64,000 nt of DNA, from positions 1 to 64,000 of the forward strand of contig JAMPEH010000001.1 of the NCBI GenBank assembly GCA_023665245.1, written 5' to 3'. Position 1 is the stretch's first letter; the number at the start of each line of letters is the position of its first letter. The position numbers and the translations under genes were made by a program. The notes beneath the pieces were generated by a model that was given only the letters and a program-made list of their open reading frames with translations, did not search any database and had not been told where the DNA came from. Source of the stretch: Muribaculaceae bacterium. GTDB lineage: Bacteria > Pseudomonadota > Alphaproteobacteria > Rs-D84. Positions 43,203 to 53,900 of this stretch are shown in pieces.

Positions 43203-43366
43203 GAAAAAAACGGCGAAATATATCGCAAGATATGTTGGGGCTGAAGGAATTGAACCCGAATCATAAAATGGGGTTCGCGTACGAGTTTGATTTTGCAAGC
43301 AAGGCAAAGCAAAATCGGTACGAGTGGTGAGCAAAGCGAACTTTCCTTTAGCCCCTGCCAGAAAAA
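43185..43366 (+). repeat. Target-duplicating palindromic element at the tRNA-Trp 3' end
   Basis: The tRNA end 43185-43208 (TTCCTTTAGCCCCTGCCA plus GAAAAA) is repeated perfectly at 43343-43366. Between them, 43237-43257 is an inverted copy of the tRNA T-arm/acceptor segment 43177-43197 with 19 of 21 positions matching. GAACCC/GGGTTC can pair, GATTTTGC/GCAAAATC forms a hairpin, and TACGAGTGGTGAGCAAAGCGAAC follows. The order of parts matches 60748-60907 and 10434-10632. The second copy is too short to be a tRNA gene. Confidence 0.78.
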
Positions 43367-43414
43367 TGTGCTGAAATACTGATGGTTGCAGGTATTTAAA
43401 TATTGGGATTGTTT

Positions 43415-43594
43415 ATGAAAAAAGTGCTGGATTATATCAAGTCTGTACGCGGCGAATGGTTTAAAATTGTTTGGCCGTCGCGTGATAGTGTTGTGCGTGC
43501 CACGGTGTTGATTTTGGTGGTGTCTGGCTTGGCGGCGCTGTTTTTCTTTGTGGTTGACAGTATTTTGAACGCGATTGTTGGATGGATTTTCTAA
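43415..43594 (+). CDS. secE: Preprotein translocase subunit SecE
   Basis: A 59-residue single-TM protein with the SecE signature VRGEWFKIVWPSRDSVVRATV before the membrane helix. It stabilises SecY in the Sec channel. The ATG at 43415 gives the expected start; a TTG at 43403 is less likely. It lies immediately before nusG, the conserved order. Confidence 0.94.
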   Translation: MKKVLDYIKSVRGEWFKIVWPSRDSVVRATVLILVVSGLAALFFFVVDSILNAIVGWIF

Positions 43595-43613
43595 TACGTG
43601 AAAGGATGTGCAT

Positions 43614-44147
43614 ATGGAAGGAAAAATGCAGTGGTTTGTCGTAAATGTTCATACCGGGTGCGAAGATAAGGTTGCGCGCGGTTTGCGTGAACAGATTGAT
43701 AAACGTCGTTTAAATGCGTTATTTGGCGAAATTTTGGTTCCAACACGCGAAGTGACAGAAATCAAGGGCGGAAAACGCGTAAAAAGTGAAAGAAAATTTT
43801 TCCCGGGCTATATCGTTGTTCAGATGGTTTTGACTAATGAAACATTTTCGTTGGTTAAATTGATGCCCCAGGTTGTTATGTTTTTGGGTGCAAAAAACAA
43901 GCCGATTGCCGTCAGCGAAGAAGAAGCACGTCGCCTGCAAAAGCAAGTAGAAGAGGGGGCGATTCTTTCCGAAGATGTTGAATACACAGTCAGCCAAGAA
44001 GTACATGTTATCGATGGGCCGTTTGCTGGATTTAATGGTATCGCGGTAGAGGTTGATAATCTGAAACAAAAAATGACCGTTTCAATCTTAGTATTTGGCC
44101 GTGAAACCAGTGTTGAATTAGGCTTTGAACAGGTAGAAAGGGTGTAA
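43614..44147 (+). CDS. nusG: Transcription elongation/antitermination factor NusG
   Basis: A 177-residue protein with the NGN domain (WFVVNVHTGCEDKVARGL ... RKFFPGYIVVQM) and a C-terminal KOW domain (VIDGPFAGFNGIAVEVD). NusG binds RNA polymerase and links it to Rho or ribosomes. AAAGGATGTGCAT precedes ATG 43614. Its stop overlaps the next small frame (TAATG). Confidence 0.96.
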   Translation: MEGKMQWFVVNVHTGCEDKVARGLREQIDKRRLNALFGEILVPTREVTEIKGGKRVKSERKFFPGYIVVQMVLTNETFSLVKLMPQVVMFLGAKNKPIAVSEEEARRLQKQVEEGAILSEDVEYTVSQEVHVIDGPFAGFNGIAVEVDNLKQKMTVSILVFGRETSVELGFEQVERV

Positions 44148-44290
44148 TGAAAAAGTTTGTCTGGGTTCCGCCGTCAAAAGATGAAATTTCAAAAATGGTC
44201 GCGGTTAAAATGGCTGTGATGAAATTTCGGCGGGAAAATCCAGATTGGGCGCGTCGTATGATTGCAAGATATTACGAATGCGGCCGATAA
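44147..44290 (+). CDS. Small basic protein between nusG and rplK
   Basis: A 47-residue frame, MKKFVWVPPSKDEISKMVAV and onward, ending RRMIARYYECGR. It begins in a TAATG overlap with nusG, preceded by GTAGAAAGGGT, which is a usable ribosome-binding site. It is strongly basic with a helical middle. I know of no standard gene here. The coupling and composition favour a real gene. Confidence 0.5.
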   Translation: MKKFVWVPPSKDEISKMVAVKMAVMKFRRENPDWARRMIARYYECGR

Positions 44291-44377
44291 AGTTTTGTGC
44301 GGGTTTTGTAAAATCTGCAAACCGTGGTAGATGCGCCACATCGTACCGCGACACTAACCAAAAGATGGAGTGAAAAA

Positions 44378-44809
44378 ATGGCAAAAAAAGAATTAAAGGG
44401 GATTGTAAAATTGGTTGTCCCCGCCAAGCAGGCGAATCCTGCGCCACCAATTGGGCCGGCGTTGGGTGCGGCTGGTGTTAACATTGCAGAATTCTGCAAA
44501 CAGTTTAACGACAAAACATCTGACAAAGAACCGGGTATGCCGATTCCTTGCATTATCACTGTTTATACAGACCGCAGTTTCGAATTTATTATGAAATTGC
44601 CACCTGTGTCGTACTTTATTAAAAAGGCATTGAAACTGAAATCTGGTTCTAAAAAGCCAGGTCGTGATTTCGTTGGCACTATTTCACAGGCGCAAATCAA
44701 AGAAATCGCAGAAAACAAAATGCCGGACTTGAATTGCTCTACCATTGAATCCGCAATGAATATTGTTGCCGGTCAATGCCGTTCTATGGGCGTAAAGGTG
44801 GAGGAATAA
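44378..44809 (+). CDS. rplK: 50S ribosomal protein L11
   Basis: A 143-residue L11 with [20 protein letters not shown] at the start, the Pro-rich N-terminal domain, and the RNA-binding C-terminal domain. It forms the GTPase-associated centre with 23S rRNA and L10/L12. ATG 44378 follows GATGGAGTGAAAA. It heads rplK-rplA. Confidence 0.97.
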   Translation: MAKKELKGIVKLVVPAKQANPAPPIGPALGAAGVNIAEFCKQFNDKTSDKEPGMPIPCIITVYTDRSFEFIMKLPPVSYFIKKALKLKSGSKKPGRDFVGTISQAQIKEIAENKMPDLNCSTIESAMNIVAGQCRSMGVKVEE

Positions 44810-44813
44810 TATC

Positions 44814-45488
44814 ATGAAACAGACAAAAAGACAAAAGACATGGGCAAACTTGGATATGGACAAGGTCTATACCATTGCTGATGCGATTGAAGCGTTGCGC
44901 CAGTATTCGTCTAAGAAATTTGATGAAACATTGGAAATCGCAATTCGTTTGGGTATTGATGTCACCAAGGCTGACCAGAATATCCGTGGCATGTTGTCAT
45001 TACCAAACGGTACTGGTAAAACAGTTCGCGTTGCAGTTTTCACTGTCAACAGTGCAGATGAGGCCAAAAAGGCGGGCGCTGATGTTGTCGGTGGCGAAGA
45101 ACTGATTGAAAAGGTTGCCAGTGGCGAAATCAATTTTGACCGTGTTATCGCAACACCTGACATGATGCCAAAAATGTCCAAAATTGCACGTATCTTGGGG
45201 CCAAAAGGTTTGATGCCGAATCCAAAGTTGGGTACGGTCACAAACAATGTGGCGGACGCTGTTAAAACAGCCAAGGCTGGCCAGATTGAATATCGTGCAG
45301 AAAAGAAGGGCATCATCCACGCAGGTATCGGTAAAATGTCGTTCTCAACTGACAAATTGGTTGAAAATGCAACTGCATTGATTGACCAGTTGAAAAAGGT
45401 AAAACCTGCGTCATCCAAGGGGCAATATATCTTGGGTTGCGCGGTTGCAACAACCCAGGGCCCAGGTCTAAAGGTTGATGTAAAATAA
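44814..45488 (+). CDS. rplA: 50S ribosomal protein L1
   Basis: A 224-residue L1 with conserved segments TVRVAVF-like, TPDMMPKMSKIARILGPKGL and a typical C-terminus. It forms the L1 stalk and commonly represses its own operon. It is four bases downstream of rplK, with the GGAGGAATAATATC ribosome-binding site at the end of rplK. A 10-bp hairpin follows. Confidence 0.97.
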   Translation: MKQTKRQKTWANLDMDKVYTIADAIEALRQYSSKKFDETLEIAIRLGIDVTKADQNIRGMLSLPNGTGKTVRVAVFTVNSADEAKKAGADVVGGEELIEKVASGEINFDRVIATPDMMPKMSKIARILGPKGLMPNPKLGTVTNNVADAVKTAKAGQIEYRAEKKGIIHAGIGKMSFSTDKLVENATALIDQLKKVKPASSKGQYILGCAVATTQGPGLKVDVK

Positions 45489-45673
45489 TACGTTGCGATT
45501 TGGGGCATCCCAAATCGCGGCAAACAGATTTCTGTCCAAGACTGATGGTGTCACATAATCTGACTTAATTTCCATCATAGACAAAGAAAATTCTTTGGGG
45601 CAGGAAAATGGCCCCATCCCGGGGTAAAACCTGGATGGAAAGTTTAACAACAGAAGCTTGAAGGAAAAAATAG
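45489..45673 (+). promoter_or_regulatory. rplJ leader region (probable L10 leader and processing hairpin)
   Basis: The region begins with a perfect 10-bp hairpin (GCGATTTGGG 45495-45504 with CCCAAATCGC 45509-45518). It continues with paired segments such as GGGGCAGG and GGCCCC before rplJ. In many bacteria this position holds the L10(L12)4-binding leader that controls rplJL. The function here is inferred from position and secondary structure. Confidence 0.6.
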
Positions 45674-46153
45674 ATGAAACGCGAAGAAAAATCAGATTTG
45701 ATTTCAGCGTTGCAGTCGTCCCTGAAAGATGCAAACGGTGTTTTCATCATTGAAAACAACGGTCTGACCGTTAAAGAATTTGAGGCGTTGCGTAATGAAT
45801 TGCGCCCGATGGTTGCACTGTTCAAGGTTGTAAAGAACCGTTTGATGAAATTGGCGTTGAAAGATTCCGATTTCGAACCTGTATCCGATATGCTGAAACG
45901 TCCAACCGCGGTTGCAATTGCAACAGACGGATTGGCGGTCACCAAGGTATTGGCCAAATTTGCGGATGAACATCCGAATTTGACAATTATCGGCGGTAAA
46001 ATGGATGCAGACGTCTTGAACGCTGATGGGATTATGCAATTATCCAAGCTTCCTTCCCTGTTGGAAATTCGTGGAACGATTGCGCGTATATTGGTCGAAC
46101 CTGCATCGCGCTTGGCCCGTGTTTCGGCAGAGTATGGAAAGAAAGAACAATAA
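45674..46153 (+). CDS. rplJ: 50S ribosomal protein L10
   Basis: A 159-residue protein with the L10 N-terminal domain (RNELRPMVALFKVVKNRLMKLAL) and the C-terminal helix that carries L7/L12 dimers. It is the base of the ribosomal stalk. The start follows GAAGGAAAAAATAG. It is the first gene of rplJ-rplL. Confidence 0.96.
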   Translation: MKREEKSDLISALQSSLKDANGVFIIENNGLTVKEFEALRNELRPMVALFKVVKNRLMKLALKDSDFEPVSDMLKRPTAVAIATDGLAVTKVLAKFADEHPNLTIIGGKMDADVLNADGIMQLSKLPSLLEIRGTIARILVEPASRLARVSAEYGKKEQ

Positions 46154-46202
46154 AATTCAGAAGGCACACCTTCTGGGTACCTAACAAAATAGGAGTACAA
46201 AA

Positions 46203-46568
46203 ATGGCAGACATTCAAAAATTAGTTGATGAATTGTCAAAATTGACCGTTTTGGAAGCAGTTGAACTGTCCAAAGCATTAGAAGAAACTTGGGGCGTTAG
46301 TGCCGCTGCTGCTGTTGCAGTTGCTGCGGGCCCTGCAGCCGCCGCTGTCGAAGAAAAAACAGAATTCGACGTTGTTTTGGCCGAAGTCGGTGCAAACAAA
46401 TTGGCTGTTATCAAGGCTGTAAAAGAAATGACAGGTTTGGGCCTGGGCGAAGCAAAAGCCTTGGTTGAATCTGCACCAAAGACAGTCAAAGAAGCCGTTG
46501 CCAAAGATGAAGCCGACAAAATGAAGGCGACATTAGAAGCCGCTGGCGCAAAAGTTGAATTGAAATAA
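46203..46568 (+). CDS. rplL: 50S ribosomal protein L7/L12
   Basis: A 121-residue acidic protein with an N-terminal dimer domain ([18 protein letters not shown]), an Ala-rich hinge and the conserved C-terminal domain ([37 protein letters not shown]). It recruits translational GTPases. AGGAGTACAAAA precedes the ATG. Three GC hairpins lie in the gap to rpoB and may attenuate transcription. Confidence 0.97.
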   Translation: MADIQKLVDELSKLTVLEAVELSKALEETWGVSAAAAVAVAAGPAAAAVEEKTEFDVVLAEVGANKLAVIKAVKEMTGLGLGEAKALVESAPKTVKEAVAKDEADKMKATLEAAGAKVELK

Positions 46569-46722
46569 TGACACCGAACCCACACGGGTTCAAAAAACAA
46601 AACTGCGGCAATGCCGCAAAAACGCCGCCCACCGTGGATAATATTCCCCGGTGGGCACACAGGCGTAATACAGATATATAAACGTTTCGTTTGCAAAACG
46701 CAGAAAAAAAGGATTGATACCC

Positions 46723-49700
46723 ATGGCAGTTATCCAGAAACTTAGAAAATCTTTTGGTAAAAGTTTTTTGCAAACTCCGCTTCCTGATTTAGTAGAAATT
46801 CAATACGATTCGTATAAAGACTTCTTACAGGCTGATGTAGCCCCGCAAAACCGCAAAAATATTGGGCTGCAAAATGTATTCTCGTCTATGTTCCCGATTA
46901 AAGATTATGCGGGAATCGCAGATTTGGAATTTGTTGAATACACCTTGGACAAGCCTGTATACAATGTAAAAGAATGCATGCTGCGCAATATGACATATTC
47001 CAGCAAGCTGAAATTGAAGCTGAGATTGATTTTGTGGGACATCGCCGAAGATGGCAAAAAGACTTTGCGCGATATCAAAGAACAAGAAATATTTATGGGC
47101 GAAGTGCCGTTAATGACAGAACGCGGCAGTTTTATCGCATCAGGTGTTGAACGTGTTATCGTATCCCAGATGCACCGTGCCCAGGGCGTCGTGTTTGCAA
47201 CCACCAAAGAGGCAAAAGTTGCGGGTAATCCAATCACATATACCGCGCGTATTATTCCAGAACACGGTTCATGGATTGATTTTGAAGAATCCAAGGGCGT
47301 AATTTATGTACGTATTGACCGTCGCCGCAAGGTGCCGGCCACTGTATTGTTGCGCTGTCTGCCGTCGTTCGAAGATGAAAAGAAATGGATTGCCGACCCA
47401 CGCAAGACATCAATTCGTGGCATGTCTGACGCGGAAATATTGGGCGCGTTTTATAAACGTATTCCGTTGTCGTTTGATGGCAAATATTGGACAGGTGATA
47501 CTTCTGCATTCGAAGGCTTGGATAAATATCGCCTGAACTATGACATTATCAATCCAAAAGATAAAAAAGAACTGGCCAAGAAAGGCGATCGTCTGAACGC
47601 GAAACGTCTGTCCAAGATTATGACTGCGTCCAAGATATTTGGCATCTTGCCAGAAAGTCTGGTCGGTGAATATCTGTTTGACCCGGTGATAAATGGCGAC
47701 GAAGTGGTGTTCCCAGCCGGTACTGAAATCACAGAAGAAGTATTGTCTGATTTGGAAAAAATGGGTGTCAAGGATATCTCGCTGATTTCTATTGACAATA
47801 CGACAATTACCGCCCACATGCGCAATACATTGTTGGCGGATAAAACCACAAACCGTGAAGAAGCACTAATCGAAGTTTACAACATTATCCGTCCGGGTGA
47901 ACGCCCAACATTAGAGGCGGCGATTAATCTGTTCATGCGTCAAGGTTTTGATGCCGCATATTATGATTTGTCTGCGGTTGGTCGTTTCAAGATGAATAAA
48001 CGTTTAAAGATTGAATCTGGCAAAAAACCAGAAGATGAACGTTTGTTGACTAAATCTGATTTCTTGGCGGTATTAAAGACATTAACAAATATTATTGACC
48101 ATAAAGACACCGTTGATGATATTGATAACCTGTCAAATCGTCGTGTTCGTACAGTTGGGGAATTGTTGGAACAGAATTTCCGCAATGGTATGGTTCGCAT
48201 TGAACGTTTGGTTCGCGAACAGTTGTCCAGCCCGAATATTGCGAACATGCAACCGCAGGATGTTATTAATGTTAAACCATTGATGAGTTTGGTTTCTGAA
48301 TTCTTGGGCACATCACAATTGTCCCAGTTTATGGAAGCATATAATCCATTGGCGGAATTGGAACACAAGCGCTTGATTTCGGCACTGGGGCCTGGTGGCT
48401 TGAATCGTGAACGTGCCGGCATTGATGTCCGCGACGTTCATCCGACACACTATGGCAGATTGTGCCCAATTCACACACCAGAAGGTGCGAATATTGGTCT
48501 GGTTAACCACATGTCAACGTATGCGCGTGTTAATCCATACGGATTTATTGAAACACCGTACTATGTTATCGAAAATGGTAAGATTACAGACAAAATTGTA
48601 TATCTGACAGCAGATGAAGAACTGGGACATAAAATCGCCCAGGGTAATACCCCGACAACAGACAAGGGTATCTTGGCTGAAGATATGGTGACCGCACGTG
48701 TAGACGGCGAATTTACCATGGTTCCAAAGGAAGAAATTGACCTGATTGACGTTGCACCACGTCAGGTGGTGTCAATTGCAACTGGATTGATACCGTTCGT
48801 TGAAAACGACGACGCGAACCGTGCGTTGATGGGTTCAAACATGCAACGCCAGGCGGTTCCATTAATGCGTGTTCAGGCACCATTGGTCGGTACCGGTATT
48901 GAACGCGAAGTTGCACGTGATTCCCGCACAGGTAAGGTTGCAAAACACAGTGGAATTGTTGAATCTGTGGATGCTAACCGTATCGTGGTAAAGTGCATGA
49001 ACAGCCGCAATGTCGTGACGGGTGTGGATATTTACAATTTGGAAAAATTTGAACGCAGCAACAGTGACACACTGATTCACCAGAAACCGTTGGTCAAGGT
49101 TGGTGACCGCATTGCAGCCGGCGACATTATCGCTGACGGTGCGGCAATGAACTATGGTGAATTGGCATTGGGGCGCAATGTATTGGTTGCATTTATGCCA
49201 TGGCGTGGATATAACTACGAAGACTCTATCGTTATTTCTGAACGTATTTCACGCGATGACGTGTTCACATCTATCAAGATTGTTGAAAAAGAATTCAAAG
49301 TTCGTGATACACAGTTAGGGCCAGAATCTTTCACACGCGACATCCCGAACGTTGGTGAAGAAGCGTTAAAGAATCTGGACGAATCCGGTATCATTTATAT
49401 CGGTGCACGTGTAAAGCAGGGTGACATCTTGGTCGGTCGTGTTTCACCAAAGTCTGAAACATTGCTGACCCCAGAAGAAGCATTATTGCGTAACATCTTT
49501 GGTGAAAAGGCATTAAATGTAAAAGATACATCACTGCGCGTTGGACCAAACGAAGAAGGTACAGTTATCGGTGTTAATGTCTTGACCCGTCATGGTGTCA
49601 AGAAAGACGAACGCACCCAGATGATTGAACTGCAAAAAATCGAAAAGATTAACAAAGACCGCGAAGAAGAAACTTCTATCATTGAAAAGGGCTTTGCAGA

Positions 49701-50859
49701 CCAGGTATTCCAAATTGCCGAAGGTCAAATTATTGACGCAGGCACTGGCAGTTTGAAACCATTTATTGGCAAAAAACTGACCAGCGAAGTGTTCGAAGGC
49801 ATCCGCGCAGCGGACGTCAAGAAACTGGTTGTACGCAATAAAGAAGCCCAGGCAAAAATCGATGAGCTGCGTGAACAACACGTTGCAAAGTTAAAGGCAT
49901 TAAATGAAAAAGCCGACGCCGAAGTTGCAAAAGCAACAGAAAGCAATTCGCTGTCTGCGGGTGTATTAAAAGAAGTCAAGGTCTATATCGCCCACAAGAT
50001 GAAATTACAGCCGGGTGATAAAATGGCTGGTCGTCACGGAAACAAGGGTATTGTATCCAAGGTTGTTCCAATCGAAGATATGCCGCACTTGGCAGACGGT
50101 ACACCGGTTGACTTAGTGCTGAACCCGTTGGGTGTGCCTTCACGTATGAACATCGGCCAGATTTTGGAAACACACCTTGGTATGGCGGCACGCACATTGG
50201 GTGCACAGATTGGTGCTGTTTTGGATGAAGTCAAGGCAAAGCGTGCTGTTACAGACGATTTGCGTGGTGTCATGGGTAAAATCTATGGCAAGGCCGCAGC
50301 GGACAAATTGGATAAAATGACCGATACAGATGTTCGTGCCGAAGCCGCGCTTCTGCGTGACGGTGTGCCAATGGCAACCCCGACATTTGACGGTGCAACA
50401 CCAGAAGATATTCGTTCAATGCTGAAATTGGCGAAATTACCAGAAACAGGTCAGTTTGATTTGTATGACGGTATGACTGGTGAAAAGTTTGCACGTCCGG
50501 TGACAGTTGGTATTATGTACATGCTGAAACTGCATCACTTGGTTGATGAAAAGATTCACGCACGTTCAATTGGCAACTATTCTTTGGTAACGCAGCAGCC
50601 ATTGTCTGGTAAGGCTCACATGGGTGGCCAGCGTTTGGGTGAAATGGAAGTTTGGGCATTGGAAGCACACGGTGCCGCACACCTGTTGCGCGAAATGCTG
50701 ACTGTAAAGTCAGACGATATCGTCGGCCGCAACAAGATGTACGAATCCATCATTTCCGGCAGCAATGATATCCAAACCGGTACCCCAGAAGCGTTCAACG
50801 TGTTTGTTCGCGAATTGCGTGGGTTAGGTTTGGCCATGACACCAAAGAAAGTAGATTAA
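46723..50859 (+). CDS. rpoB: DNA-directed RNA polymerase subunit beta
   Basis: A 1378-residue beta subunit of normal length, with the rifampicin region (GTSQLSQFMEAYNPLAELEHK and ALGPGGLNRERAG) and the C-terminal KMAGRHGNKGIVSK and GGQRLGEMEVWALEAHGA motifs. At the Rif site, the position usually Asp-Gln-Asn-Asn reads EAYNPLAE, so one of the two Asn positions is Pro. This might affect rifampicin binding. ATG 46723 follows AAAGGATTGATACCC; the frame also has an upstream TTG. Confidence 0.97.
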   Translation: MAVIQKLRKSFGKSFLQTPLPDLVEIQYDSYKDFLQADVAPQNRKNIGLQNVFSSMFPIKDYAGIADLEFVEYTLDKPVYNVKECMLRNMTYSSKLKLKLRLILWDIAEDGKKTLRDIKEQEIFMGEVPLMTERGSFIASGVERVIVSQMHRAQGVVFATTKEAKVAGNPITYTARIIPEHGSWIDFEESKGVIYVRIDRRRKVPATVLLRCLPSFEDEKKWIADPRKTSIRGMSDAEILGAFYKRIPLSFDGKYWTGDTSAFEGLDKYRLNYDIINPKDKKELAKKGDRLNAKRLSKIMTASKIFGILPESLVGEYLFDPVINGDEVVFPAGTEITEEVLSDLEKMGVKDISLISIDNTTITAHMRNTLLADKTTNREEALIEVYNIIRPGERPTLEAAINLFMRQGFDAAYYDLSAVGRFKMNKRLKIESGKKPEDERLLTKSDFLAVLKTLTNIIDHKDTVDDIDNLSNRRVRTVGELLEQNFRNGMVRIERLVREQLSSPNIANMQPQDVINVKPLMSLVSEFLGTSQLSQFMEAYNPLAELEHKRLISALGPGGLNRERAGIDVRDVHPTHYGRLCPIHTPEGANIGLVNHMSTYARVNPYGFIETPYYVIENGKITDKIVYLTADEELGHKIAQGNTPTTDKGILAEDMVTARVDGEFTMVPKEEIDLIDVAPRQVVSIATGLIPFVENDDANRALMGSNMQRQAVPLMRVQAPLVGTGIEREVARDSRTGKVAKHSGIVESVDANRIVVKCMNSRNVVTGVDIYNLEKFERSNSDTLIHQKPLVKVGDRIAAGDIIADGAAMNYGELALGRNVLVAFMPWRGYNYEDSIVISERISRDDVFTSIKIVEKEFKVRDTQLGPESFTRDIPNVGEEALKNLDESGIIYIGARVKQGDILVGRVSPKSETLLTPEEALLRNIFGEKALNVKDTSLRVGPNEEGTVIGVNVLTRHGVKKDERTQMIELQKIEKINKDREEETSIIEKGFADQVFQIAEGQIIDAGTGSLKPFIGKKLTSEVFEGIRAADVKKLVVRNKEAQAKIDELREQHVAKLKALNEKADAEVAKATESNSLSAGVLKEVKVYIAHKMKLQPGDKMAGRHGNKGIVSKVVPIEDMPHLADGTPVDLVLNPLGVPSRMNIGQILETHLGMAARTLGAQIGAVLDEVKAKRAVTDDLRGVMGKIYGKAAADKLDKMTDTDVRAEAALLRDGVPMATPTFDGATPEDIRSMLKLAKLPETGQFDLYDGMTGEKFARPVTVGIMYMLKLHHLVDEKIHARSIGNYSLVTQQPLSGKAHMGGQRLGEMEVWALEAHGAAHLLREMLTVKSDDIVGRNKMYESIISGSNDIQTGTPEAFNVFVRELRGLGLAMTPKKVD

Positions 50860-50952
50860 AACAAAGAAACAAAATGAAAAATCGGCGTGGCGTCCGTCTA
50901 TGCGGCGTCACGCCAACACCGCACCATCAGCGACGATTAAGGAGCAAAATAC

Positions 50953-53900
50953 ATGACCAATATGTTGCAGAAGATATTCGGACAACTTGAAACAAAAGAG
51001 CAATTTGACGCCCTGCGTATCACGATTGCGTCCCCAGATGAAATTCTGTCTTGGTCTCATGGCGAAGTTAAAAAGCCAGAAACCATCAATTATCACTCAC
51101 TGAAACCGGAATCCGAAGGACTGTTTTGCCAACAGATTTTTGGCCCGGTCAAAGATTTTGAGTGCGCCTGTGGAAAGTACAAGCGCATGAAATATCGTGG
51201 CACGATTTGCGAACGTTGTGGGGTCGAAGTTGGTTCGTCCACTGTTCGCCGTGAACGTATGGGACATATTAAATTGGCAATGCCTGTTGCGCACACTTGG
51301 TTCCTGCGCGAAGGAAAAATTGCTACACTATTAAACAACCTGCCACAAAAGAAATTGGAACAGGTTATTTCATACGATGCATACATTGTTATTGAACCGG
51401 GTTTGACCAGTTTGAAACAATATGATGTCATCAGCGAAGATGAATACCAGGCGGCCGTTGAAGAATTCGGCGCAGACGCGTTCAAGGTTGGCATTGGTGC
51501 CGAAGGTATTCGCGAAATTATCGCAGGTTTGGACATGGGCGAAGAACGCACACGCCTGCGTGCAGAATTAAAAGATGTTAAATCTGAAACAAAACGCAAA
51601 TCATTAATCAAACAATTGAAATTGGTTGAAGCGTTCTTGGATTCTAACACAAACCCTGCATGGATGTTGCCGGATATTATCCCGGTTATCCCACCGGATA
51701 TGCGCCCATTGGTGACATTGGATGCAGGACATGTTGCAGCATCTGATTTGAACGATTTGTATCGTCGTGTTATTATTCGTAATAACCGTTTAAAGCGCTT
51801 TATGGAAATGCATGCGCCAGAAATCATTGTCCGCAATGAAAAACGTATGTTGCAAGAAGCAGTTGATTCATTATTCGATAACGGTCACAAGGCACGCCCA
51901 ATGGTGTCGCAGAATCGTCGTCCATTGAAATCACTGTCTGATTCTTTGCGTGGTAAGTCTGGTCGTTTCCGTATGAACATGTTGGGTAAACGTGTTGATT
52001 ACTCAGGGCGTTCAGTTATTGTGTCTGGGCCATCATTGAAATTGCATCAGGTGGGCCTTCCAAAGACAATGGCATTAGAATTGTTTAAACCATTTGTTTT
52101 TGCACGACTGTTGGCGGGTGATTATGCAAATACGCTGAAAACCGCACGTAAAATGGTTGAAAATGGCGAAGATATTGTATGGGAAATCCTGGAAAAGGTT
52201 ATTTATCAGCATCCTGTTTTGTTGAACCGTGCGCCAACATTGCACCGTTTGTCGCTGCTGGCATTTGAACCAGTATTGATTGAAGGCAAGGCTATCCGTC
52301 TGCATCCATTGGTATGTAAGGGATTCAATGCTGACTTTGACGGTGACCAGATGTCTGTTCACGTTCCTATTTCATTAGAAGCACAATTAGAAGCACGTAC
52401 ATTGATGCTGTCTTCGAATAATGTTTTGTCACCAGCAAACGGTGAACCAATGATTGTGCCGTCCCAGGACATGGTTTTGGGTGTATACTACATTTCATTG
52501 ATTAACGGTGAACATAACGATAAATCACCACGTTTTGCGACGATGGACGAAGTGCAATTGGCGTTGGAAAATAAAACCATTACGTTGCACACACCAATTG
52601 TTGCACGTATCAATGGCAAGACATATAAGACAACAGCCGGTCGTATGATGCTGGGTGAACTGTTGCCAAAATCTGACAAAATGCCATTTGATTTGGTAAA
52701 CAAAGTTATGCCTGTAAAAGAAATCAAGGCTTTGTTGGCCACAACGTATGAACGTTGCGGTGACAAAGAAATGATTCTGTTGGCTGACGCATTAAAGAAT
52801 ATGGGCTTTGAACAGGCGGCACGCAGTGGTATTTCAATTGGTTATGACGATATCGTCGTTCCAGATGAAAAGAAAGCCATGATTGCAGATGCAGAAAAAG
52901 CGGCCGCAGAAATCGAAGACCAATATCAGAACGGTTTGTTGTCTGGTGGCGAACGTCATAACAAACTGATTGACTTGTGGCAGAAAACGACCGATAAACT
53001 GGGTGACTTGGCATACGCAGCATTGGGCAAGACATCAGGCGACGATTGGAATTCTGTGTTGATGATGGCATTGTCTGGTGCCCGTGGTTCAAAACGTCAG
53101 ATTCAGCAGTTGTCAGGTATGCGTGGTATGATGCAGAAACCAGACGGATCTATTATCGAAGTTCCAATTATTTCGAACTTTAAAGAAGGTCTGACCATGT
53201 CTGAATACTTTACATCCACCCACGGTGCACGTAAAGGTATGTCGGACACGGCGTTGAAGACTGCTGACGCGGGATATTTGACACGTCGTTTGGTTGAATT
53301 GGCGCAAAACACAGTTATTACAGAACACGATTGCGGTACATCTGAATGCATTACTGCAAAACCTGTGTATCAGGGTTCAACATTGTCTGTTGCGCTGGGG
53401 GATGTGGTATTGGGACGTACAGCGGCACACGATATCGTGCACCCAATTTCCAAAGAAATCATTGTACCGGCCGGTGAACTGATTACCAAGGCGGCATCTA
53501 AAAAGATTAATGAATCTGGATTGCCATCTGTTGATGTTCGCAGTGTTCTGACATGCTGTTCAGACGGTCTGTGTGCGAAATGTTATGGTATGGATTTGTC
53601 ACGCAATGCACTGGTTCATGTTGGCGAAGCCGTCGGTGTTATCGCAGGCCAGTCTATTGGTGAACCTGGTACACAGTTGACATTGCGTACCTTCCACATT
53701 GGTGGTATTGCTGGTGGCAGTGCAGAAAGTCACTTTATGGAAGTCCCTGTTGCAGGTACTGTAAAGTTGACAGGTGTTAACACAATCAAGAATTCTGTTG
53801 GTCGTGTCGTTGTGCTAAGCCGTAATGGTGAAATCGCAATTGTTGATGACAATGGTGATACATTGTTCAGCACGAAATTGCCGTACGCATCTATGCTGAT

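Noticed and set aside
43343..43366. Second tRNA-Trp gene
   Set aside because: Only the last 18 bases of the tRNA are repeated; there is no D arm or anticodon arm upstream.
44867..45523. 218-residue minus-strand frame opposite rplA
   Set aside because: rplA is unmistakable on the other strand; the antisense frame has no signal for translation.
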